This document shows positions 53,327-61,936 of a DNA stretch of 64,000 nt, piece after piece. Where the stretch lies: NCBI GenBank assembly GCA_003142185.1, contig PLOR01000080.1, positions 17,603-81,602 of the forward strand, given 5' to 3'. Positions within the stretch are counted from its first letter, which is position 1, and the number at the start of each line of letters is the position of its first letter. The notes beneath the pieces were generated by a model, which did not search any database, had not been told where the DNA came from, and saw only the letters and a list, made by a program, of their open reading frames with translations. A program made the position numbers and the translations under genes. This DNA is from Bryobacterales bacterium (GTDB lineage Bacteria > Acidobacteriota > Terriglobia > Bryobacterales > Bryobacteraceae).

Positions 53327-56128
53327 TCAGCGAATGGCAAGGGTCACGCCGGTCTGGCTGGGGACGCCACCCACCCGCAGCAGCACGGGGACGGCAGCGC
53401 CAGTCTGGATTCCACTGGGAATCTCGACGTTCAACTGCATGACGCCTGCCACTTCGCCCGGCGCTCCGCCAGCGTACTGAACTTGAGCCGTTTGGCCGCC
53501 TATCGTAACCATCACCGGGAGCACTGGTTGCGGCGCCATTGCGGTGGCGATCTGCCCATCAACGCCGGCGGGCGAAGTCTGGCCCTCGCCGGTCGCGAAC
53601 AACACAACGATGTCGCCAATCGCCGCGGGTGAAGCGGCGCTATTCAAAGTGCCGTCCTGGTTAATGGCGGCGGCCTGCCCCAGCCCGCTCGAGTCCGCCG
53701 CAAAGATCCCCGGCGCCGACGCAGCCACGGGAACCGCTACGGTGGCCGCGGGCTGGCCTTGATAGGTAACCGTCACTTGCGCCGACGAGCCAGTGACGCC
53801 ATATGGCACGATGGCCGATGTCTGCGTGGTCCAGGCGTAGATCAGCGGGGCGGCGATGCCGTTAATCGTAACCACCGTGCCTGCCAGTTGCGCGTCAAAT
53901 AGGCCGTCACCGCCCACGGCCGCTTGCACCAGTTGCTCCGGCCCGATGCCTGATCCATACAACGTGACGATCTCCCCGGGAGCGATGGACCCTGTGAGGC
54001 TGCTGGCGGCATTCACCCCGGCGAGTGGACCGACGGGCTGGATCAGGCGCACAGCGCCGTTGTAAGCGTCAGCCAGATAGAGGCTTCCACCGCTGCCCAT
54101 GGCCAGCCCATTGGCCGCGAAACTGGCATCCAGCGCAGGGCCGCCGTCTCCGGAATAGTTGTTGATGTTGTAAATGTCGCCGGCGATGGTGGTCATGATG
54201 CCGTCGCCGGACACCTTATGGACGGCTACATCCGAAAAATAGAGGTTGCCCGCCGAATCCAGCGCGAGGCCGAATGGGCCACCGATGGGCACGTTCGCCG
54301 CTTGCATCCCGTCGTTGGCCCAGCCGAGCGATCCATTGCCGACCACGGTAGCGATCACGCCGTCCGGAGACACCTTTCGAATCCGGAGATTACCATCGTC
54401 CGCTATGTAAAGGCTGCCATCGGCGGCGACGGCAACCGACTGGGGCCCACTCAACGATGCGCTAGTGGCCGGTCCGCCATCGCCCGAAAAGCCCGCGATA
54501 CCATTGCCGGCGACCGTCGAGATGATCCCGTCCGTGGATACCTTTCGAATGCGGTGCGCATTCTCATCCGCGATATAGAGATTGCCAGAGTTGTCCAGCG
54601 CGAGGCCCCAGGGTGTAATCAGGCTGGCCTGCGGAGCCGGGCCTCCGTCGCCTAAGTACCCTCGGCTGTAGTTACCAGCCACTCCATGAATAAGACCACC
54701 CGGACCAACCTCCCAGACGCAGGCATTGTCGCTGTCGGCGATGAAAATATCACCCTTGGCGTCGGAGACAACTCCCCCCACACGGCCGAGATGCGCATCA
54801 AGCGCCGGCTCTCCGTCAACAACCGCGCCGAAAATCAGCGGGCCACCAGCGCCCGCGACGCTTGTGATAACGCCGCTGGTAGATACTTTGCGGACCCGTT
54901 GATCCGAGTAATCGCCGATCAGGAGATTGTTCCTGCTGTCAACGGCGACGAAGAAGGGAGAGTTCAGTTGGACGCCGGTGGCCGGTCCCCCATCCCCCAG
55001 GTAAAACTCGAGGCCATTGCCGGCAATGCTTTCGATGATCCCGCTGGCCGATATCCTGCGCAGCCGGTTGTTGCCGGCATCTGCGATGAACAGGTTGCCG
55101 GCGCCATCCACCGCAACGCCGGCGGCCCCTTGGAACTGGGCGCGAGCGGCCGGTCCGCCATCGCCGGAAAAGCCCTCCCCGAGGGAGCCCGCTATTGTTG
55201 TGATAATGCCACCGGGAGAGATCTTTCGGATTGCCGAAACGCCATAAACGCCTGTTCCGGCAATGGAAATGAAGACGTTCCCCGCGCTATCGACTGCGAC
55301 GCCGGATGGGTCCGCCAACTGCGCATTCACTGCCGAGCCGCCATCGCCCGCTGTCCCGGCTACGCCCGTTCCAGCGATCGTCGTGATGATGCCGCCGGGA
55401 GAAATCGCTCGGACTAAGTCATCGACCACAAGATACAGAACGCCGTTCGCATCGATCGCCATGCCTCGCATGGAATAAATGTTGACTCCGATGGCGGCCT
55501 GGATGGCCGGCCCACCATCGCCGGAATTGCCCGCAAGGCCGTTGCCGGCGATCGTTTGAATGATGCCGTCGGGAGAGACCTTGCGGATACGATGATTGCC
55601 GGAATCGGCTAGGTACACGTTGCCGGCCGCGTCGATTGCCAATCCGGATGGAATGGAAAGCTCCGCAACGACAGCCGGCTCGCCATCGCCAGAGAAGCCG
55701 ATGAACTGGCTCGATCCGGCAAATGTCGTAATCGTACCGCCGGCCGTCACTTTCCGAACGCGGCCATTCGACATCTCGGAGACGTACAGGTTGCCTTTGC
55801 TGTCGAGTGCGATGGGGCCGGGTTGGTCCAATTGTGCGTTCACTGCGGGTCCGCCGTCGCCCGCGAAGCCGCGGCGTCCGTTGCCCGCCAGCCGGGTAAG
55901 CACTCCATTGGTATCCACCTTGAAGACCGACTGGGGGCTGCTGAAGTAGACATTCCCGGCAGCATCGGTGGCCACGCTGTTGGGCTGAACCGCTGCACTT
56001 AGTGCCGGGACGGGGGTGGGCGTCGGAGCGCCTCCCGCGGCGGTAGAAATCAAGTACTGCTGTGCGCCAGCGGTTCCGACGGAAATTGTCAGAGCCAGCA
56101 CAACGCGGCAACCGAGCTGTGAGGGCAT
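53327..56128 (-). CDS. Secreted NHL-repeat propeller protein with TIGR03437-type C-terminal domain
   Basis: 933 residues from ATG 56128, which opens a signal peptide (MPSQLGCRVVLALTISVGTAGAQQ); the GTG frame start at 56239 adds an implausible leader. Residues about 30-690 contain a dozen or more NHL-type units of the form GNLYVADSGNHRIRKVSPDGIIQTIAGNGLAG-SGDGGPA. The last ~240 residues are the Solibacter-type module (AGVNAASSLTGSIAPGEIVTLYGSGIGPE...APLIYAWTTQTSAIVPYGV...GDIVVLFATGEGQTSPAG...VQYAGGAPGEVAGVMQLNVEIP). The role is presumably extracellular binding; no catalytic residues are evident. Confidence 0.88.
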   Translation of the reverse strand: MPSQLGCRVVLALTISVGTAGAQQYLISTAAGGAPTPTPVPALSAAVQPNSVATDAAGNVYFSSPQSVFKVDTNGVLTRLAGNGRRGFAGDGGPAVNAQLDQPGPIALDSKGNLYVSEMSNGRVRKVTAGGTITTFAGSSQFIGFSGDGEPAVVAELSIPSGLAIDAAGNVYLADSGNHRIRKVSPDGIIQTIAGNGLAGNSGDGGPAIQAAIGVNIYSMRGMAIDANGVLYLVVDDLVRAISPGGIITTIAGTGVAGTAGDGGSAVNAQLADPSGVAVDSAGNVFISIAGTGVYGVSAIRKISPGGIITTIAGSLGEGFSGDGGPAARAQFQGAAGVAVDGAGNLFIADAGNNRLRRISASGIIESIAGNGLEFYLGDGGPATGVQLNSPFFVAVDSRNNLLIGDYSDQRVRKVSTSGVITSVAGAGGPLIFGAVVDGEPALDAHLGRVGGVVSDAKGDIFIADSDNACVWEVGPGGLIHGVAGNYSRGYLGDGGPAPQASLITPWGLALDNSGNLYIADENAHRIRKVSTDGIISTVAGNGIAGFSGDGGPATSASLSGPQSVAVAADGSLYIADDGNLRIRKVSPDGVIATVVGNGSLGWANDGMQAANVPIGGPFGLALDSAGNLYFSDVAVHKVSGDGIMTTIAGDIYNINNYSGDGGPALDASFAANGLAMGSGGSLYLADAYNGAVRLIQPVGPLAGVNAASSLTGSIAPGEIVTLYGSGIGPEQLVQAAVGGDGLFDAQLAGTVVTINGIAAPLIYAWTTQTSAIVPYGVTGSSAQVTVTYQGQPAATVAVPVAASAPGIFAADSSGLGQAAAINQDGTLNSAASPAAIGDIVVLFATGEGQTSPAGVDGQIATAMAPQPVLPVMVTIGGQTAQVQYAGGAPGEVAGVMQLNVEIPSGIQTGAAVPVLLRVGGVPSQTGVTLAIR

Positions 56129-56396
56129 GTTATTGCCACAATCATAACAAGTCAAATCTCTACTTGTCCAAGACAGTTTTGAACGAAATAGGATTACTTG
56201 ATAGGGTAGCGTTCGCCGCCGCGCCCCGCGCCGTCGCACGAAAAGAAAGAATCACCACGCGGGTTCGGCTGGAGCTGTAGAAGCCCATTAGGGCCGCACG
56301 ATAGCTACCGATATGGCGCGATAACGGTGACTAGGATTCACGAGCAGTGCTGAAGCCCCGTGTGAGACAATACCGAACAGCAGCGCGAATGCCATA

Positions 56397-59120
56397 ATGC
56401 AATGCCCATCGTGCGCAAGCCGCATTCCGGAAGGCAGCCGCTTTTGTTTCACCTGCGGCGCCGCGATGCCGAGCGACGCCTCGGTTGCCGAGACGGTTGC
56501 CATCGCCGATACGCCCGCGTCCACGCCCGCAAAATCGCAGAGTCGCCCCTCGTCCCTGACCGGTTCTTCCGTCCGCACATCTTCGGAAGGACGTTTTCTT
56601 CCGGGTGAACTGCTAGCCGGCCGGTATCGCGTCGTTGCCCTTCTCGGCAAAGGCGGAATGGGAGAGGTGTATCGCGCCGACGACCTCGCGCTGGGCCAGC
56701 CAGTCGCGCTCAAGTTTCTTCCCGAGGCCCTCGGTAAGAATCCCGCGTCGATTGAGCGCTTTCGTAATGAGGTCCGGCTTGCGCGTCAGGTGTCGCATCC
56801 GCACGTCTGCCGCGTTTACGATGTCGGCGAGGTCGAAGGTCATCTTTTCCTTTCGATGGAATATGTCGATGGCGAGGACCTTGCGTCGCTGCTGCGCCGC
56901 ATTGGCCGGCTTCCTTCCGACAAGGCGCTGGAGATCGCTCGCGGACTCTGCGCCGGCCTCGCCGCCGCGCATGACAAAGGCATTCTCCATCGCGATCTGA
57001 AGCCTGGCAACGTTATGATCGACGGACGCGGCCAGGTCCTGCTCACCGACTTCGGTCTCGCCGGGATCGCCAGTGAGATCGCGGGCAATGAGGTGCGCAA
57101 TGGCACGCCCCTCTACATGGCGCCGGAGCAGCTCGCCGGCAAGGAGGTCACCGTCCGTAGCGACATCTACTCGCTGGGTCTCCTTTTATATGAGCTCTTC
57201 ACCGGCAAGCCGCCCTTTGAGGCCGCGACGCTGGCCGATCTGATACGCGTGCGATCCAGCGCTCCGCCGCTGACCCCCTCCACGCTGGTTCGCGACATGG
57301 ATCCGGCGGTCGAACGCGTGATCCTGCGCTGCCTGGAAGTGGATCCCGCGGCCCGCCCGGCATCGGCTCTCGCGGTGGCCGCCGCCCTTCCGGGAGGCGA
57401 TCCGCTGGCCGCCGCGCTGGCCGCGGGGGAGACGCCATCGCCGGAGATGGTCGCCGCGGCAGGCGAGGGTACAGGCCTGCGCATACGCGTCGCCGTGCCC
57501 CTGCTGGCCGGTATCCTGATTGCGATGGCTGTCTGCATCTTCCTCGCGTACCGTTCCAGCGCGCTCCAGATCATTCAGCCCGATTATTCTCCCGACGTCT
57601 TGGCCCAGAAGGCGCGCGACATCATCCAGCGCGTGGGCTACGGCGGACTGGATTCCGACGAGGCTCGTGGCTTCGACTGGGAGGACTGGTATCTCGACTA
57701 TCGCAAGGCGCAGAAGGGCGCGCCGAACTGGGACCGCATCCTGCGCGACCGCCCGCCGGTGCTCCGCTTCTGGTATCGCCAGAGCCCCTATCCGATGACC
57801 GCCATCGCTTTCCATGATGACCACCTCACGCCCGGCATCGTCGATACGGACGACCCGCCGCGCGAACGATCGGGCATGATCAACGTCTTTCTCGACCATC
57901 GCGGGCGCCTGGTCAGCTTCGAGGCGATTCCGCCGCAACTGCTCGACCCTCTGAAGCAGCCGGCTCCGCTCCCCGACTGGGCGCCTTTGTTTGCCGCTGC
58001 CGAGCTCGATCCTGCAAAGCTCGAAGCCGCGGAGCCTCTCTGGACATTTCAGGCCACCTCCGACGCCCGCGCCGCCTGGACGGGCGTGTGGCCAGGCACG
58101 TCCATTCCGTTACGGGTCGAAGCCGCTTCCCTGCGCGGCAGGCCGACCGCATTCGTGCTCTTTGGACCGTGGATTACGCCCTGGCGAATGCCGTCCCGTC
58201 AGGAGCCGATCTCGAAGAGGCTGGGCGTGTTCATCCTGATCGGCATCTCGATCGTCATTGGCATCGCAGTGTGGCTTTTCTCGCGCAGGAACGCGGTGCA
58301 CGGCCAGGGCGACCACCGCGGCGCGCTGCGGCTCGCATCGTTCATCGGCTTCGTCCAGATGGGGCTCTGGGTATGCCGCAACCACTTTGGGTCCTTCGAA
58401 GGCTCGTTCGGCAACGGCATTGTGGCCATCTGCACCAGCCTCTTCTACGCCTTCGTTGTCATGTCCATTTATCTTGCGCTGGAGCCGCAGGTCCGCCGCC
58501 GCTGGCCACACACGCTCATCTCGTGGACCAGCCTGCTCACGCGCCGCTGGAAAGACCCTATCGTCGGTCGCGACGTTCTGTTCGGCTTGGGGCTGGGTTT
58601 GTCGTGGTGGCTTATCGATCTGACAGCCCATGCGCTGAACGGCGGGGGAAAACCCCTGCGCGCCGCGGAACTGGGCATCCTGATCGATCCGCGCGCGGCG
58701 GCCGCCGAGTGGCTGTTGCGCATCCCGGGAGCGGTCCGCGATACCCTGGCGTTCTTCCTTCTCATATTCGTCTTTATGCTCCTGTTGCGCAGGAAATGGC
58801 TTGCCGGCGCCCTGTTTGTTCTGGTGTTTCTCTCGTTTAACATTGCTATGGGCGGCAATACTCCCGCCGCTATCGTGGCAGCAACCCTGATCTTCACGCT
58901 GATCGCCGTCGCGGTGCTTCGTTTTGGCATTCTGACGCTCGGCGTCTGTCTGTTCGTGTCTTCCCTGATGACGGACGCGCCAATTACCGCGGACGCCTCG
59001 GCGTGGTATTTCTCCGGGTCCGTTTTCACGCTGGCCACCATCGTCCTTCTGTCGCTGTGGGCGTTCCACAGTTCGGTCGGCGGCGAGCGGCTGTGGAAGC
59101 AGTTGTTGTCCGACGAATAG
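56397..59120 (+). CDS. Zinc-ribbon Ser/Thr protein kinase with multi-pass membrane tail
   Basis: 907 residues. The N-terminus MQCPSCASRIPEGSRFCFTCGAA is a four-Cys zinc ribbon. The kinase domain (about 78-340) has the Gly loop LLGKGGMGEVYRADD, Lys in VALKFLPEAL, catalytic HRDLKPGNVMIDG, DFGLAG and MAPEQLAG. A membrane span (about 366-386, LLAGILIAMAVCIFLAY) leads to an extracytoplasmic segment of about 210 residues (QPDYSPDVLAQKARDIIQRVGY...). At least six further hydrophobic segments (for example GVFILIGISIVIGIAVWLF, TLAFFLLIFVFMLLL) follow. The periplasmic part may sense a signal; the multi-pass end is unusual and resembles no transporter I recognise. Confidence 0.92.
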   Translation: MQCPSCASRIPEGSRFCFTCGAAMPSDASVAETVAIADTPASTPAKSQSRPSSLTGSSVRTSSEGRFLPGELLAGRYRVVALLGKGGMGEVYRADDLALGQPVALKFLPEALGKNPASIERFRNEVRLARQVSHPHVCRVYDVGEVEGHLFLSMEYVDGEDLASLLRRIGRLPSDKALEIARGLCAGLAAAHDKGILHRDLKPGNVMIDGRGQVLLTDFGLAGIASEIAGNEVRNGTPLYMAPEQLAGKEVTVRSDIYSLGLLLYELFTGKPPFEAATLADLIRVRSSAPPLTPSTLVRDMDPAVERVILRCLEVDPAARPASALAVAAALPGGDPLAAALAAGETPSPEMVAAAGEGTGLRIRVAVPLLAGILIAMAVCIFLAYRSSALQIIQPDYSPDVLAQKARDIIQRVGYGGLDSDEARGFDWEDWYLDYRKAQKGAPNWDRILRDRPPVLRFWYRQSPYPMTAIAFHDDHLTPGIVDTDDPPRERSGMINVFLDHRGRLVSFEAIPPQLLDPLKQPAPLPDWAPLFAAAELDPAKLEAAEPLWTFQATSDARAAWTGVWPGTSIPLRVEAASLRGRPTAFVLFGPWITPWRMPSRQEPISKRLGVFILIGISIVIGIAVWLFSRRNAVHGQGDHRGALRLASFIGFVQMGLWVCRNHFGSFEGSFGNGIVAICTSLFYAFVVMSIYLALEPQVRRRWPHTLISWTSLLTRRWKDPIVGRDVLFGLGLGLSWWLIDLTAHALNGGGKPLRAAELGILIDPRAAAAEWLLRIPGAVRDTLAFFLLIFVFMLLLRRKWLAGALFVLVFLSFNIAMGGNTPAAIVAATLIFTLIAVAVLRFGILTLGVCLFVSSLMTDAPITADASAWYFSGSVFTLATIVLLSLWAFHSSVGGERLWKQLLSDE

Positions 59121-59468
59121 CGGCCTCGGCTGGCGAAGTGAGCGTGCCGTTATTGCGCCTAGTCGAGCCAGACTCCGCTCCCATCCTGCGGCGACGGGTC
59201 CGGCGCCGGACCGAAACGTGACCAAAGGAAGTGGCCTGATGAAGCCGTCGTGATTGTCATTCTTTTCTACGGCAGTGGCCGTCCAGCCCGGAGACCACTA
59301 TCGATAGCCCGAAATAACGCTCGCGCGGAAAGTTGAGAACCGGCCCAGGTCCCCAAGCATGCGGAACAAATGGGCTGCCGTCGCGCCGTTGCCTCAGCAC
59401 TAGGAAAAGCATCGACCTTAGCGGCTGCCATCGCCTCGACGCGGATCGGACAGCCAGGTGTTGGCCGC
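59121..59468. other. Intergenic region, nothing recognised
   Basis: This 348-base gap separates the kinase stop and the end of the broken glycosidase gene. A minus-strand frame (DGSPFVPHAWGPGPVLNFPRE) is open but has no family resemblance or start. No hairpin with a T-tract was seen. Confidence 0.4.
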
Positions 59469-60696
59469 TTACCAATCGGCTTCAACCAGCGATATGCCCT
59501 GCCGCGGGAGCGCGAAGCTCAGGCTCAATCTTCCATCTTGGGTCGACACCCACTCGGGTGAATCGAGCAGTTCCAACTGGCCGGCGGCTTCGAGACGCGC
59601 GTACTGCTCTGCGCTCGGTTGCTCCGGCGATCCCATGCGCAGCCAGGCGGCGTATGCGTTGCTGTGCTCCTCGTCGATGCGATAATGCCGCACCAGCACG
59701 CGACCAGTGGCGACCGGAATGCCGGCGATGGTCAGGCTGACCGGGGTGGGCGGTGCGGGCATATCGTCGTCGTGATAATTCCAGATCAGCGTTGCGATCT
59801 CATGTGCGGATCGGGCAGCCAGCGCGTCGATATGCGGTTGGCCATGCACGCCGGTCGCCATCAACTCATCCAAAGCGACGGCGCCCGCCGATTCCACGCG
59901 GACGCGGTCACCGCCCGGCATCATTCCCAGCATGCGGAAGACATTCAGCACCGGCTTGTCGATGCCGTTGGTGGCCAGCGTGCGAAAGCCGGCTGGTAGT
60001 GGCCGGGCCGCCGATGCGCGCCGATGGCAAAGCGCTCTTCAACGCCGCGGCAGCGTAGTCGTACAGCTGGTCGTACTCCTCAGCCGTGCCTTTCCAGTAG
60101 CTGATGTCGGGTTCATTCCACACCTCCCAATACCAGCTCTCGACCTCGCGCCGGCCGTAGCGCCGAATCGAATGGAGTACCCATTGGCGCACCAGTTCCC
60201 CCCACCGGGCGTAGTCTTTGGGAGGGTACGACCAGCCTTGGCCGTCGTCGGGCTTAGGCCAGTTGCGGGCATACGGCTGCGGATGGATCGACAGCGCTTC
60301 CGGCATGAAGCCGATCTCTACGAACGGCTTGGCGCCGGCTCGGATGTACGTGTCGAAGATACGGTCGACGATGGTCCAGTCGTAAACCGGGCGGCCGGAA
60401 GCGTCTTCGGTGTAGGCGTTGGTCGAGCCCCATTTGAGCGCGGCAGTGCCGTCCCCAGTGCAGAGCAGGTGGTGCACTCGGATATAGACCGGCGACGGGC
60501 TCAAACGGGCAAGCTCACGAACCAGCTTGGGACCATATTGCATGTAGGTGTAGTTCGGCTCGTCGTAACCGAAATAGGAAAAGACGGGGCCGAACGGACC
60601 CAGGCTGGCCCCGCCATCAACCCGAATGGTCGTTTGACCCTGGGCCCAAACCAGCGCCGGCATCACGGTCGCGAGGAAAACCGCTGCGCGTCTCAT
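59469..60696 (-). pseudogene. GH39-type glycoside hydrolase, broken by internal deletion and frameshift
   Basis: The 5' part (frame from ATG 60696, signal peptide MRRAAVFLATVMPALVWAQG) is a good GH39 start: FSYFGYDEPNYTYMQYGPKLVREL, then SWYWEVWNEPDISYWKGT with the acid/base Glu, to ARIGGPATT. The reading then breaks near 60000 and resumes in another frame as LATNGIDKPVLNVFRMLGMMPGGDRV, the C-terminal beta-sandwich part (to LSLSFALPRQGISLVE). The stretch that should carry the nucleophile Glu is absent. The product was probably a xylosidase-like enzyme; the gene is not functional as read. Confidence 0.75.
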
Positions 60697-60895
60697 GGCA
60701 ACATCAAGCGTACTAAAGATACGGGCGGCCTGCGCTGGTTGCGGAAGCGTTCGGCGGCCGATTAGGTTGACGGTGACGGTTTTCCGGTTGCTGCCGGGCA
60801 AAATGGGGAAGAAATGGGGAAGCTCGGGAATGATAGGGAAGTATCCAACAGCAGTCGCAAACTACTGAATTCAGATGGCTTCCCTTTTGTTTCAG

Positions 60896-60971
<76 letters not shown>

Positions 60972-61096
60972 CTGCGGAGGATGTCGTCACTTGCACGATA
61001 GCGCGGGCGACGGAGTCAAGTCAAACCGCTGCGGGCAAATGTGGCGCATGCGGCGTGCGCCACGAATCACCCGCTTGCTGGATAATAGAAGAGCAC

Positions 61097-61936
61097 ATGA
61101 CGGTTGAAATCGAAGGCGTCACCCTCCACCTGGCCCATCCCGATGAACTGGCTGCCGAGTGGGTGGGGCAAAGCGAGCTGATGCGCCACCTGCTGGCGGC
61201 GTGGATGGTGATTCACGAACAGGACTTGCCGATGAGCCCGCGCCTGCTCGGCAAGCCCGGCGTCGGCAAGACCACTCTCGCCTACGCCGCGGGCAAGCGT
61301 ATGGGGCGCGAGGTCTACATCCTGCAGGCCACCATGGACACGCGTCCCGAAGACCTGCTGGTCACCCCGGTGATCGAGGGCACCGGCAGCCTTCGCTACG
61401 TCGCCTCGCCGCTGGTCACCGCCATGATTCGCGGCGGCATCGCCATCCTCGATGAAGGAAACCGCATGAGCGAAAAAAGCTGGGCCAGCCTGGCGCCGCT
61501 GCTCGACAACCGCCGCTATGTGGAATCCATCGTGGCCGGCATCAAAATCAAGGCGCACCCGCAGTTCCGCCTGGTCGCCACCATGAACGACGATGCTTCC
61601 ACCTTCGAGCTGCCCGAGTACATTCATTCCCGGCTCCAGCCGCAAATCTTCATCGATTTCCCGGAACGCGACGAGGAAAAACAGATCCTGCGCGAGAACC
61701 TGCCCTTCGCCGAAGAGCGCATCCTCGAGTACGTCACCGACTTTCTGCAAATGGCGCACGCCGCCGACGAACGCTACACCGTCCGCGACGGCATCAACGT
61801 CGCCCGTTTCGCCATCAAGCTGAAGAGCCTCGCCACTCAAAAAACTCACGAGCACGAGGCTTTGGAAATCTCCATCGCCCGCGTCCTCGGAGAGGAAGCC
61901 CTGCGCTATGCCCGACGACGGCCCGCCGATTCCTGA
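61097..61936 (+). CDS. MoxR-type AAA+ ATPase
   Basis: 279 residues from ATG 61097 (AAGAG 5 bases upstream); the open frame to 60875 runs through tRNA-Cys and is rejected. Walker A LLGKPGVGKTTLAYAAG, Walker B GGIAILDEGNRMSEKSWASL, sensor 1 FRLVATMNDD and the MoxR-like lid (VTDFLQMAHAADERYTVRDGINVARFAIKL). Such ATPases are chaperone-like and usually act with a partner, often a vWA protein. No vWA gene is here. Instead the last 29 bases overlap the next gene, implying a dedicated partner. Confidence 0.9.
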   Translation: MTVEIEGVTLHLAHPDELAAEWVGQSELMRHLLAAWMVIHEQDLPMSPRLLGKPGVGKTTLAYAAGKRMGREVYILQATMDTRPEDLLVTPVIEGTGSLRYVASPLVTAMIRGGIAILDEGNRMSEKSWASLAPLLDNRRYVESIVAGIKIKAHPQFRLVATMNDDASTFELPEYIHSRLQPQIFIDFPERDEEKQILRENLPFAEERILEYVTDFLQMAHAADERYTVRDGINVARFAIKLKSLATQKTHEHEALEISIARVLGEEALRYARRRPADS

